A stretch of 64,000 nt of DNA, taken from Streptomyces griseocarneus (GTDB lineage Bacteria > Actinomycetota > Actinomycetes > Streptomycetales > Streptomycetaceae). Under the pieces are notes generated by a model. It ran no database searches, was not told where the DNA came from, and was given only the letters and a program-made list of their open reading frames with translations. This document shows positions 34,155-45,200 of the stretch, in pieces. Made by a program: the position numbers and the translations under genes. The stretch is from NCBI GenBank assembly GCA_003674045.1, contig PENC01000028.1, positions 45,006-109,005 of the forward strand, written 5' to 3'. Positions within the stretch are counted from its first letter, which is position 1; each line of letters starts with the position of its first letter.

Positions 34155-34379
34155 TCAGCAGCCGTCCTGGGTGAGGCTCAGCCGGACGAGGTCCGCGAGG
34201 GTCGGCGCCGTGTGCTTGGCCCTGATACGCCGGGTGTACGTGCCCACGGTGTGGACGCTGATGCCCAGGCGCCTCGCGATCTGGTGGTGGGTGAATCCCG
34301 CGCCGATGTGGGCGAGCACTTCGCGTTCGCGGGGCGACAGGCTCGTCGACCCGCTCTCGGCGACGCTGTGGCCGGGCAT
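34155..34379 (-). CDS. Small LuxR-type HTH protein (DNA-binding domain only)
   Basis: A 74-residue protein consisting of little more than a GerE/LuxR HTH: LSPREREVLAHIGAGFTHHQIARRLGISVHTVGTY is canonical. It has no receiver, PAS or ATPase domain. ATG 34377-34379 follows GGAGAG; the frame is open to 34508 but that part lies in A/T-rich, probably promoter, DNA. It is divergent from the exporter-PKS-NRPS operon at 34673 and is the best candidate for a cluster-situated regulator. Confidence 0.82.
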   Translation of the reverse strand: MPGHSVAESGSTSLSPREREVLAHIGAGFTHHQIARRLGISVHTVGTYTRRIRAKHTAPTLADLVRLSLTQDGC

Positions 34380-34672
34380 CTCCACTCTCCAGGAGGTAGT
34401 GCGGTGGCGGCGCGTCGGCGCCGGCAGTGGCCGGGCAAGCACATCCCTACCGGACACGCAAGCAGATCTAATCACGGACTCGGTGAAATACAAGCAAAAG
34501 ATGGCCACTTGGTATAGGTTCCGGCCGGTCGGTGGCCTGTTATGGCCGTGTTGGTCGTTGTCAAGTCCCCAACTCGCGTGGCTCCAGGAGCGCTTCGTTC
34601 CGGGCGACCGTGTGAGCGTCCCCCGTTGATCCGCGGCGGCGATCCCGGCTGCCGATCAGGAGGCGTACACGC
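34380..34672. promoter_or_regulatory. Divergent promoter region of LuxR gene and biosynthetic operon
   Basis: About 290 bases; 34450-34530 is markedly A/T-rich (for example GAAATACAAGCAAAAGATGG and TTGGTATAGG), unlike its surroundings. No gene is supported. Promoters for both the LuxR gene and the exporter-led operon should lie here. AGGAGG at 34658-34663 is the ribosome site of the exporter. Confidence 0.6.
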
Positions 34673-35923
34673 ATGGGCCACTTCCGGCTGCTCGTCATCG
34701 GCAACGGCATCTCGGCGTACGGCAGCTACCTCAACATGGTGGCCCTCAACGTCTTCGTCTACCACGTCACCGGCAGCGCGCTCACCGCCGGTCTCTTCAT
34801 GGCCGTGCGCCTGCTCACCAGCGTCGCGTCCGGCTTCGTGAGCGGCCGCCTCGTCTCACGCCACGACCGCAAGCTGCTGATGACCGGGGCCGACCTCACC
34901 CAGGCGACGGCCCTGCTCCTGCTGCTGCTCGCGCCCGACGGCGCGCGCGTCGGGCTGCTCTTCGCCCTGGCCGTCGTCACGGGCGCCTGCTCGACGCTCT
35001 CCCAGGTCGCGCTCCGCAGCAGCGTCCCCGAGATCGTCGGTGCCGAGCACCGGGCCCGCGCCAACGGGCTCCTGGTGACCGGCCGTTCCCTCGCCATGAT
35101 CGCGGGCTTCGCCTCGTCCGGTGTGGTGGTCGCCCGCTTCGGCTACACCACCGCCTTCGCGCTGGACGCCGTCACCTTCGTGGTCTCCGCCACGATCCTC
35201 TTCCTGCTGCCCGTGCGCACCCGTTCCGCCGCGCCCGGGGAGGCCGCCGGGGACAGCGGCGGAAGCCTGCTCTCCGCCTACCGCGCCCTGCTGGGCGCGG
35301 CACCGCTCCTCGCCGTGATGATCGTCGTGCGGGCGGTGGACGGCCTGGGCTCCTCCTCCCACAACGTCGCCCTGCCGATCCACTCCAGCGACCTGGACCC
35401 GGGCCACCCCGCCACGTTCATCAGCCAGTTCTGGGCCACCTGGGCCATCGGCAACATCGTCATGCAGCAGCTGTCCGGCCGGCTGCTCGGCAGGTCCGGC
35501 CGCACGGCGGGCGAGCGGGCCTTCATCGTCGGGTCGTGCGTGATGTCCGCCGCGTTCATCGTGGTCTTCACCGGCCTGCCGACCGTCCTCACCGTCGTGG
35601 CCGCGCTCGTCGCGGGCATGGCCGACGGCTTCACCGAGATCGTCTACGTGTCGCGGCTCCAGGCCGCGCCCGATGCCCAGCGCGGCCGTCTCTTCGGCCT
35701 CTCGGCCTCGGCGGAGAACATCGGCTTCGGCCTCGGGATGATCCTGAGCGCCGCCTTCCTCGACCACTTCGCGCCGCTGCCCGTGGTCGCCTTCTTCCAC
35801 GGCCTCGCGATCGTCCTGTGCGCCGTCGTCCTGGCTGTCCTGTTCCGGCGCGGCAGGAAGGAAGCCCGGCACGAGGCCACTGCCGACCGGGGCGTCCCCA
35901 CCGCGGAAGGACACAACGCATGA
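34673..35923 (+). CDS. MFS exporter of the PKS-NRPS cluster
   Basis: A 416-residue major facilitator with about twelve hydrophobic segments, the Arg/Asp-rich loop VSRHDRKLLMTGADL between helices 2 and 3, and the second-half equivalent GRSGRTAGERAF. It resembles enterobactin exporter (EntS)-like and macrolide efflux MFS proteins. Its ATG has AGGAGG nine bases upstream and its stop overlaps the PKS start (ATGA), so it is the first gene of the biosynthetic operon and presumably exports or confers tolerance to the product. Confidence 0.9.
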   Translation: MGHFRLLVIGNGISAYGSYLNMVALNVFVYHVTGSALTAGLFMAVRLLTSVASGFVSGRLVSRHDRKLLMTGADLTQATALLLLLLAPDGARVGLLFALAVVTGACSTLSQVALRSSVPEIVGAEHRARANGLLVTGRSLAMIAGFASSGVVVARFGYTTAFALDAVTFVVSATILFLLPVRTRSAAPGEAAGDSGGSLLSAYRALLGAAPLLAVMIVVRAVDGLGSSSHNVALPIHSSDLDPGHPATFISQFWATWAIGNIVMQQLSGRLLGRSGRTAGERAFIVGSCVMSAAFIVVFTGLPTVLTVVAALVAGMADGFTEIVYVSRLQAAPDAQRGRLFGLSASAENIGFGLGMILSAAFLDHFAPLPVVAFFHGLAIVLCAVVLAVLFRRGRKEARHEATADRGVPTAEGHNA

Positions 35924-38900
35924 GCCCCTCGCCCGCCCCCGCCCCCGCCATCGCCGTCATCGGCATGGCCTTCCGGCTGCCGGGAGCGGACACGCCCGAG
36001 GAACTGTGGCGCGTCGTCCTCGGTGGCGAGGACCGCGTCACGCGCTTCACCGACGAGGAGCTGGCCGCCGCCGGGGTGCCCGCCGAGCGGTACCGCGCCC
36101 CGGACTTCGTCGGCGCCTCCGGCATCCTCGACGACATCGCCGGGTTCGACCCCCAGCACTTCGGCATGAGCGCCCGCGAGGCGCAGATCACCGACCCGCA
36201 GCACCGGATGTTCCTGGAGTGCGCCCAGCACGCCCTGGAGAACGCGGGCTACCCGGGGGAGCGCGACGGCACCCGGGTGGGCGTCTGGGCCAGCACCGGA
36301 CACCACCTGTATTCGATGCAGAGCTACCTCCTCAACAACATCCTGCAGGGCTCGCCCGGCGACGACTGGCTCACCCGGATGCAGACCATGGTCGGCAACT
36401 ACGCCGACTTCACGGCCACCCGCGTCGCCTTCCGGCTCGGGCTCACCGGCCCCGCCGTCAGCGTCCAGACCGGCTGCTCCAGCTCCCTCGTCGGAGTGCA
36501 ACAGGCGGCACAGGCCCTCCTCATGGGCGACTGCGACATCGCCCTCGCCGGGGCCACCGCCGTCCACGTCCCCCACGTGCTCGGCTACCACTACGTCAAG
36601 GGCTCCATCCTCTCCAAGAGCGGCTACCTGCGGGCCTTCGACGCCGCCGCCGACGGCACGGTCGGCGGCAACGGTGTCGCCGCGGTCGTCCTCAAGCTCC
36701 TCGACCGGGCCCTCGCCGACGGCGACACGGTCCACGGCGTCATCCGCGGCTGGGGCGTCACCAACGACGGCTCGGACAAGAAGACCTACACCGCCCCCAG
36801 CGCGCGCGGCCAGCGCGACGCGATCCGGGCCGCCCTCGGCCGGGCGGGCGTCTCCGCCGAGACCATCGGCTACCTGGAGACCCACGGCACCGGGACGCTC
36901 AAGGGCGACCCCATCGAATTCGACGGCGCCGCCGCGGCGTTCCGCGAGGACGGCGACCGCGCCGGCTACTGCGCGCTCGGCTCCCTCAAGGCCAACATCG
37001 GGCACCTCGACGTCTGTTCGGGGCTCGCGGGGCTCCTCAAGACCCTGCTCGTCCTCCGGCACGGCATCGTCCCGCCGATGGCGAACTTCACCACCCCCAA
37101 CCCCCTCCTCGCCCTCGACGGCAGCCCCTTCCGCATCCCACGCACCGCGAGCCCCTGGCCGCAGGGGGACACCCCGCGCCGCGCCGGGCTCACCTCCCTG
37201 GGCGTCGGCGGCACCAACGTCCACCTCGTCCTGGAAGAGGCCCCCGCGCCCGCGCCGCGCGCCACCGGCCGTGCGGCGCCACCGGCCGTCCTCGTGCTCT
37301 CCGGCAGCACCGAGGCGGCCCTCGCGGCCAACGCCCGCGCCTTCCACGACCGGCTGCGGCAGGAGCCCGCGCCCGACCTCGCGGACCTTGTCACCACGGC
37401 CGCGCTCGGCCGCGTCCACGGGCGGCACCGGTTGGCCGCCCGCGGCGCGACCCCCGCCGCGCTCGCCGACGCCCTCGGCGCCTGGCTCGCCGACGCCCGC
37501 CCCGCCACGGTCACCACGGGCACGCCGCCCCGCGACACGGCCGTGCCCACGGGCTTCCTGTTCACCGGCCAGGCCAGCCCGTACCCCGGCATGGCCCGCC
37601 CGCTGTACGACCGCTTCCCGGCCGTGCGCGAGGTCCTCGACACCTGCGAGCACCACTACCGCGAGCTCCACGGCGGGACCCTCCTCGGCGGACTGCTCGG
37701 CACGGACAGTGCCCTGCCGGAGGTGTGGCCCACCGACACCGCGCAGCCCGCCCTGTTCGCCTTCCAGTGCGCGCTCGTCCGCCTGTGGCGGGACGCCGGG
37801 GTGACACCCGCGGTCGTCGCGGGGCACAGCGTGGGGGAGTACGCGGCGCTGTACGCGGCCGGGGCGCTGTCCCTGGAGGACGGCCTGCGCCTCACCGCGG
37901 AACGCGGGCGGCTGATGCGGCTGTACTGCGCCGAGGGCGGGATGGCCGCCGTGCCCGTCGACCGCGGTACGGCCGAGGCGCTGGCCGCCGGCGTCCCCGG
38001 CATCGAGGTCGCCGTCGCCAACGGCGAACGGAGCCACGTCCTCGCCGGTCCCGTCGCCGCCGTCGAGAAGCTGAGCGCCCTGCTGGAGGAACGCGGCATC
38101 CGGGGCGAGCGGCTGCCCGTGGACCGCGCCTTCCACACCGCCCTGACGGCACCGGTGCTGGAGTCCCTGCGGGCGGTGCTCGGCGGCGTGGCGTTCCGGC
38201 CGGTCACCGTCCCCTGCGTCAGCGGGCTCGACGGGCGGGTCCGCGTGCCCGGCTGGACCCCCGACGCCGACTACCTCGTACGCCACACCCGCGAGCCGGT
38301 GCGCTTCGACGAGGCGCTGCGCGGCATCGCCGCGGACTTGGCGGCCGGGACCGTGGTCGAGATCGGCCCGCACACCACCCTGAGCGGACTGGCCCGGCGG
38401 GCCCTGCCGGACGTACGGGCCGTGCCCACGCTCCGGCGCGGCGCGGGACTCGACGCGCTGTGGTCGGCGGTCGCGGAACTGCACTGCGCGGGCGTGGAAG
38501 TCGACTGGCGGGCGCTTGTGGCGGGCACCGGCGGACGCAGGATCCCGCTGCCCGGTTACCGCTTCCAGCACAAGGACTACTGGACGGGACCGGAGCCGAC
38601 GGCCGTCCGGTCCGGCACCTCCGTACGAAAGGGAACCGTAGTGGTACAGCACGAGGCAGCGGTCGAGCGGGTTCTCCGGCACATCGTGGAGCTCACCGCC
38701 AGGCATCTCAGCCACGACCCCGCCGACATCACCGGTGACACGTCCTTCTTCGACCTCGGCGCGGACTCGCTCCAGATGATCAGCGTGCTGCGCGAACTGG
38801 AGCAGGAGCACCGGGTCAAGGTGTCCATGCGGGAACTCTTCGAGGAGACGGGGACCCCGCGGGCGCTCGCGGAGCTCATCGCGGGGCGTGGCGGTGCGCC

Positions 38901-39225
38901 GTCCGTGGCCGCGGCTCCTGCGGTCGTCTTTGCCCCGGCCGCGGCTCCCGTCGCTCCGGCCTCTGCGGTCGCCTTCGCCCCGGCCGCGGCTCCGGCTCCG
39001 GCGGTCGTCCCGGCCCCCGCCCCGGTGGTTGCCCCGGCCGCACCCGCACCCGTGGCAGCTCCTGTCACTCCCGTCTACGCCACCCGGGCCGAGCTGGAGG
39101 ACCTCGCCCACAAGCTGCACCAGATATCCCGGATACAGCTGCAGATGATGTCCCAGCTCTCGCAGCTGCTCGCCCTGCAGACCGCGGCCGCGACCACGGG
39201 AATCAACGGCACGGTGGCCAAGTGA
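35920..39225 (+). CDS. Type I polyketide synthase module, KS-AT-ACP
   Basis: A 1101-residue single PKS module with no reductive domains and no loading domain. KS (about 8-430) keeps the Cys-His-His triad: C186 in QTGCSSSLV, H322 in ETHGTGT, H362 in NIGHL; the residue before Cys is Gly rather than the usual Ala. AT (about 545-850) has S637 in GHSVGE and H739 in RAFH, the pattern of malonyl-specific domains. ACP (about 915-985) has S950 in LGADSLQ. An Ala/Pro-rich linker (about 990-1048) leads to a C-terminal helix (about 1050-1095) likely to dock onto the next protein. Expected role: one malonyl extension of a short acyl primer, leaving a beta-keto thioester. The stop overlaps the next start (GTGA). 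Confidence 0.93.
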   Translation: MSPSPAPAPAIAVIGMAFRLPGADTPEELWRVVLGGEDRVTRFTDEELAAAGVPAERYRAPDFVGASGILDDIAGFDPQHFGMSAREAQITDPQHRMFLECAQHALENAGYPGERDGTRVGVWASTGHHLYSMQSYLLNNILQGSPGDDWLTRMQTMVGNYADFTATRVAFRLGLTGPAVSVQTGCSSSLVGVQQAAQALLMGDCDIALAGATAVHVPHVLGYHYVKGSILSKSGYLRAFDAAADGTVGGNGVAAVVLKLLDRALADGDTVHGVIRGWGVTNDGSDKKTYTAPSARGQRDAIRAALGRAGVSAETIGYLETHGTGTLKGDPIEFDGAAAAFREDGDRAGYCALGSLKANIGHLDVCSGLAGLLKTLLVLRHGIVPPMANFTTPNPLLALDGSPFRIPRTASPWPQGDTPRRAGLTSLGVGGTNVHLVLEEAPAPAPRATGRAAPPAVLVLSGSTEAALAANARAFHDRLRQEPAPDLADLVTTAALGRVHGRHRLAARGATPAALADALGAWLADARPATVTTGTPPRDTAVPTGFLFTGQASPYPGMARPLYDRFPAVREVLDTCEHHYRELHGGTLLGGLLGTDSALPEVWPTDTAQPALFAFQCALVRLWRDAGVTPAVVAGHSVGEYAALYAAGALSLEDGLRLTAERGRLMRLYCAEGGMAAVPVDRGTAEALAAGVPGIEVAVANGERSHVLAGPVAAVEKLSALLEERGIRGERLPVDRAFHTALTAPVLESLRAVLGGVAFRPVTVPCVSGLDGRVRVPGWTPDADYLVRHTREPVRFDEALRGIAADLAAGTVVEIGPHTTLSGLARRALPDVRAVPTLRRGAGLDALWSAVAELHCAGVEVDWRALVAGTGGRRIPLPGYRFQHKDYWTGPEPTAVRSGTSVRKGTVVVQHEAAVERVLRHIVELTARHLSHDPADITGDTSFFDLGADSLQMISVLRELEQEHRVKVSMRELFEETGTPRALAELIAGRGGAPSVAAAPAVVFAPAAAPVAPASAVAFAPAAAPAPAVVPAPAPVVAPAAPAPVAAPVTPVYATRAELEDLAHKLHQISRIQLQMMSQLSQLLALQTAAATTGINGTVAK

Positions 39226-42200
39226 CCGGGCTCGACGCCGCGTCCGCGGCCCTCGACCAGGACCTCGCCGCCATGGTCGCGCTCTCGCGGCGCATCGCGG
39301 AACAACTCGGCGCCCCCGCGCAGCCGCAGCAGCCCTTACAACCACAGCAGCCCGAGCAGTCCGAGCAGCCGCAACAGTCCGCGCAGCCGCGGATGCACGG
39401 CCCCCGCGTGACCGTGTCCCGCACGGCCGGGATGGTCCAGGGCGCCTCGCCCCGCTCCCAGCAGGAGCACCTCGCCGACCTCGTACGCCGTTACACGGCC
39501 CGTACCCCCACCTCCAAGGAGATCGCCCAGCGCCACCGCCGGGTGCTCGCCGACAGCCGGGCGGTCGTCGGCTTCCGCGGCCACACGAAGGAGATGCTGT
39601 ACCCCATCGCCGGGCGGCGCGCGAGCGGATCCCGGCTGGAGGACGTCGACGGCAACAGCTACGTCGACATCACCATGGGCTTCGGCGTGCTCCTCTTCGG
39701 CCACGAGCCGGAGTTCGTCACCGAGGCCGTCCGCGAGCATCTCTCGCGCGGCATCCAGCTCGGGCCCCGCGTGATCGAGACCGGCGAATCCGCCGAACTG
39801 CTCGCCGAGCTGACCGGCATGGAGCGCGTCGCCTTCGCCAACTCGGGCACGGAGGCCAACTCCGCCGCGATCCGCCTCGCCCGCGCCGCCACCGGCCGCG
39901 ACAAGATGGTCGTCTTCAACGGCGCCTACCACGGGCACGCCGACCCCGTGCTCGGCCGCGCCGCCGGGCCGCAGGCCGACCGCGGCACCGTGCCCGTCTC
40001 CAGCGGCATCCCGCACAGCGCCGTCGCCGAACTCCTCGTCCTCGACTACGGCGCCGAGGAGAGCCTGGAGACGATCGAGCGGCACGCCTCCGAGATCGCC
40101 GTGGTCGTCATCGAGCCCGTGCAGAGCCGCCATCCGGCGCTCCAGCCCACCGGGTTCGTACGGAAGCTCCGCGAGCTGACGCGCCGCCATGGCATCGTGC
40201 TCATGTTCGACGAGATGCTGACGGGCTTCCGCCCCGCCCCGCGCGGCGCGCAGGAGCTCTACGGCGTGACGCCCGACCTCGCCACCTACGGGAAGCTGCT
40301 CGGCGGCGGCTTCCCGATCGGTGCCATCGCCGGCCGCGCCGACATCATGGACGGCGTCGACGGCGGCTACTGGTCCTACGGCGACGACAGCTACCCGCCC
40401 GCCGACACGACGTTCTTCGGCGGTACGTACATCCAGCACCCGGTGTCGATGGTCGCCGCGCGCGCCGTCCTCACCCACCTCAAGCAGCACAGCCCCGCCC
40501 TCCAGGAGCGGCTCAACGCCCGTACGGCCGGGCTGGCCGCCGAGCTCAACGGCTTCTTCGAGGACGAGGAGTTCCCGCTGCGGATGAGCCACTTCGGCTC
40601 GCAGTTCCGCTTCGAGCACCGCGCCGACATGGAGCTGCTCTACCACCACCTCATGCTGCGCGGTGTCCACGTCTGGGAGTGGCGCAACTTCTTCCTCTCC
40701 ACGGCGCACTCGGACGACGACCTCGCGCACATCGCCGAGGCGGTACGCGGCTCGCTGCGCGAGCTCCGGGGCGCGGGCTTCTTCCCTGGCGGCGCCGCCC
40801 GGAAGCCCCCGGCGGCCCCGCAGCCGGCACCCGCCGCCGCGCCCGCCATGCCGCTGAACAGTGCCGCACAGGCCGCGTTCCGCCCGCAGCCCATGCAACC
40901 GTCCGGGCCCGCGGCCCAGGTCGGCCGCGCCGCGGTCGCCACCCCCCGTACGACCCCCGACTTCAGCGTCTACTTCTTCGGGGACTACCCCCAGGACGCC
41001 GGCACCCCCCGGCACGGCAAGTACGAGCTCCTCATGGAGACCGCCCGCTTCGCCGACCGGAACGGGTTCCACGCGCTGTGGATGCCCGAGCGGCACTTCC
41101 ACTCCTTCGGCGGGCTCTTCCCCAACCCCGCCGTGCTCGCCGCCGCCCTGGCCCGCGAGACCGGGCGGATCCGGCTGAACGCGGGCTCCGTCGCGCTGCC
41201 CCTGCACGACCCGATCCGGGTCGCCGAGGAGTGGTCGATGGTCGACAACCTCTCCGGCGGCCGCGTCGGCATCGGCGTGGCCAGCGGCTGGCACGCCCAC
41301 GACTTCGTGTTCTTCCCCGAGCGCTTCGGCCGTCACAAGGAGGTGATGTACGAGCAGCTGGAGCACGTCCGGCGGCTCTGGCGCGGCGAGGCGCTCACCC
41401 GTACCGCCGGGGACGGCGAGGCGGAGATCCGGCTCTTCCCCCGGCCGGTGCAGGACGCCCCGGCGATGTACACGGCGGTGGTCGGCAACCCCGCCTCGTA
41501 CGAGCTCGCAGCCCGGCACGACCTCGGCATCGTCACCAACCTGATGACCCAGACCGTCGACCAGCTCCGGGACAACATCGCCCTCTACCGCCGCACCCGG
41601 GCCGCCCACGGGCTCGACCCGGACACCGGCCGGGTGGCCGTCCTGCTGCACACCTACCTCGCCGACGGCCACGACGCGGCGCGGGCCGACGCCTACGCGC
41701 CCCTCTCGCGCTACATGCGCGCCTCGCTCTCGCTGTTCGGCGGCGTCGCCAACAGCCTCGGGCACAACATCGACCTGGCCGCCCTCGGCGAGGACGACCT
41801 GGACACCGTGTTCCGCCGCGCCTACGGCCGCTACTGCGACCAGCGCGCGCTCATCGGCACCGTCGACACGGTCTCGCCCGTGGTCGACGCGGTGACCGCG
41901 GCGGGCGCCGACGAGATCGTCGCGCTCGTGGACTTCGGCGTCGCCCCCGACGCCCTGCGCGCCTCCCTCACCCACCTCGACGCGCTGCGCCGCCACCACC
42001 AGGAGCCGCCCCGCGCGGCCGACGCCGACGCCGGCTCCGTCCCGCCCGAGCCCGCCCCGCTCTCACCCGGCCAGCAGCGCATCTGGATCGAGGAACAGTT
42101 CCTCCCCGGCCGCACCGCCTACAACGAGACCAAGGCCATCCGCCTCGACGGCCCCCTCGACGTGGCCGCCCTGCGCGCCGCGCTGCGCCGCCTCGTGGCC

Positions 42201-45200
42201 CGCCACGAAGGGCTCCGCACCGTCTTCCGGGAGGCCGACGGCGAGCCCCGGCAGCTCGTCCTGCCCCCGGGCGAACCGGACTTCGAGCTGATCGACGGCA
42301 CCGGCACGGCCGATGCCGTGCGCGAGGTGCTCGCCGCCGAGAGCACGCGCCGCTTCGACCTCGCCCACGGGCCCCTGTTCTCCACCCGGCTCGTACGGGA
42401 GGGCGAGGAGCGGCACGTCCTCGTCCTCTCCCTGCACCACATCGTCGTCGACGCGGCCTCCGCCGCCGTCCTGGCCCGGGACCTGTCCGCCTTCTACCGC
42501 GCCGAGCTCGACGGCGGTCCCACCGGCCTCCCCGTCCTCACCCGCGGCTACGCCGACCACGCCCGCGCGCAGCTCGCCGCGCTCGACGGCCCCGGCGCGG
42601 CCGCGGACCTGGCCCACTGGCGTACGGCACTCGGCGGTGACCTGCCCGTCCTCGCCCTGCCCGCCGACCGGCCCCGGCCCGCCCTGATGACCTCCCACGG
42701 CCGCGCCGTCTTCCGCACGCTGGACACGGACCTCTCCGCCCGGCTGCGCGAGCTGAGCCGCGGCCGTCGCGCCACGCTGTTCATGACCCTGCTCGCCGGG
42801 TACGCCGCGATGCTCCACCGGGTCACCGGACAGGACGACCTCGTCATCGGCACCCCCATGTCGAACCGGCCGCAGGACGCGGGCGACCTGCTCGGCTTCT
42901 TCGTCAACACCCTCGCCCTGCGCCTCGATCTGTCCGGCGACCCGGACTTCGGCACCCTGCTCGACCGGGTGCGGGCCGTGGCCCTGGACGCGTACGACCA
43001 CGCCGACGTGCCCTTCGAGTCGGTCGTCCGCGAGCTCGCGCCGCCGCGCGCCACCGACCGCACGCCCGTCTTCCAGACACTCGCCGAGTTCGAGCGGGGC
43101 GAGCCCTTCCGCTTCGACCTGCCCGGCGTGCGGGCCACCCCGCTGGACGCGGGCCCCGACAAGGCCCTCACCGACCTCGCCGTCTACTTCACGGACCAGC
43201 CTGAGGGCATCCGCTGCCACCTCGAGTACAACACCGACCTCTTCGACGCGGAGACCGTCGACGGCTTCTTCGCCACCTTCCGCGCCCTGCTCGAAGCGGC
43301 CGTCGAGGCGCCCGCGACCCCGCTGTCCCGGCTCGCCGTGCCGCTTCCCGTGGACGTCGCGCCCGGCGCACCCGTCCCGGCGGCGTGGGAGCGCGGCCCG
43401 GACCGTCCCGTGGACGGCACGACCGTCCACGAACTCGTCGCCCGGCGGGCCGCCGAGGGCCCCGACCGCACCGCCGTGGTCTGCGGCGACTCCGTACTGA
43501 CCTACCGTCAGCTAGACGAACGCGCCGACCGGCTGGCCGCCGCGCTCCTGGAACGCACCGGGCCCGCGGGCCCCGACGGGACCGTCGCCCTATGGCTGCC
43601 CCGCACCCCGGACCTCGTCGTCGCCATGCTCGCCGTGCTCAAGAGCGGACACGCCTACCTGCCACTCGACCCCGCGCTCGGCCGCGCCCGCGCCGAGGCC
43701 GTCATCGCCGAGTGCGGAGCCAGAGCCGTCATCGGCACCCCGGAGAGCACCGCAGCCCTGCGCCTGCCGGCCGGTGTGGCCGTCGTGACCCCCGGCGACA
43801 CCCCGTCGGGCACCGTCGGCACGTCCCGGGTCCCCGTCGGCCGCGACTCCCTCTGCTACGTCGTCCACACCTCCGGCAGCACCGGCACCCCCAAGGGCGT
43901 CGCCGTCTCCCACCACGCAGTCCTCGACCTCTGCCAATGGCACCACCGGCGCTTCGGGTTCACCCCCGCCGACCGCGCCGCCGCCGTGTGCGGCCTGGGC
44001 TTCGACGCCTCCGTCATGGAGTTCTGGCCCGCGCTGACCGCGGGCGCCTCGGTCGCCGTCGCGGACGACGACGCCGTACGCAAGGACCCCCTCGCCCTCG
44101 CCCGCTGGTACCGGACGCGGGACATCACCTTCACCGTCCTGCCCACGGCCCTCGGCGAGACCGTGCTGGAACTCCCGCCGGCCGAACAGCCGCCGCTGCG
44201 CCACCTGCTGCTCGGCGGCGACGCTCTGCGCACCCGCCCGCGCCCCGGCATGCCGTACGAGACGGTCAACGTGTACGGGCCCACCGAGACCACCGTGCTG
44301 TGCACGACCGAGACGGTCACCCCCGACGGCCAGGGCCCTGACGGCCACGGCGAGATCACCATCGGCCGCCCCGTCGACAACGTCCGCCTGCGGGTGCTCG
44401 ACACGGCGGGCGAGCCGGTCCCGGTCGGCACGGTGGGGGAGCTCCACGTCGGGGGCCCCGGCGTGGCCCGCGGCTACCTCGGCAGGCCCGAGGCCACGGA
44501 CGAGCGCTTCCGCACCGACCCCGTCGCGGGCCGCGTCTACCGCACGGGCGACCTCGTGCGCTGGACCGGCGACGGACGGCTGGAGTTCCGCGGCCGTACC
44601 GACGACCAGGTGAAGATCCGCGGCTACCGGGTCGAGCCCGAGGAGACCGCCCGCGCGCTCGCCGCCCTCGACGGCGTACGCGAGGCGGCCGTGCTCGCCC
44701 GCCACGACGCCCGGGGCGAGGCATACCTCGCCGCCTTCGCCGTGCCCGCCGATCCGGTGGGCGGGGCGTCGGGGCACGAGAGCGGCGGGACCACGGCCGA
44801 CCGGCAGGCCTTCGCCGACCTCATGGCCGGCGAACTCGCCGCCCGGCTGCCGGAATACCTCGTACCGCGCGCCTGGGCCGTGCTCGGCGCCCTGCCGTAC
44901 ACGGCGAACGGCAAGCTGGACCGCGCGGCGCTCCCGGCCACCGACCTGGTCACGGGCGCGGGTGGCGGACGGGTCTCCGGTACAGGTGACACGGGCCCGG
45001 GTTCCGACATCGAACGGCGGCTGCGCGCGCTCTGGGCCGACCAGCTCGGCACCGACCCCGGGCAGCTCCGGCCCGAGGCCTCGTTCTTCGACCTCGGCGG
45101 GCACTCCATCGCCGCGATCAGGCTGCTCAACCGGGTCCGCGCGGAGTTCGCCACCGACTACCCGATGGCCCGCTTCTACCAGGAGCCGACGCTGCGGGCC

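Noticed and set aside
35644..39345. Very long antisense open frame (over 1200 codons) opposite the PKS
   Set aside because: Antisense frames stay open because of the extreme third-position G/C in the real gene. The product is low-complexity Gly/Arg/Val-rich with no family resemblance, while the plus strand encodes intact KS-AT-ACP.
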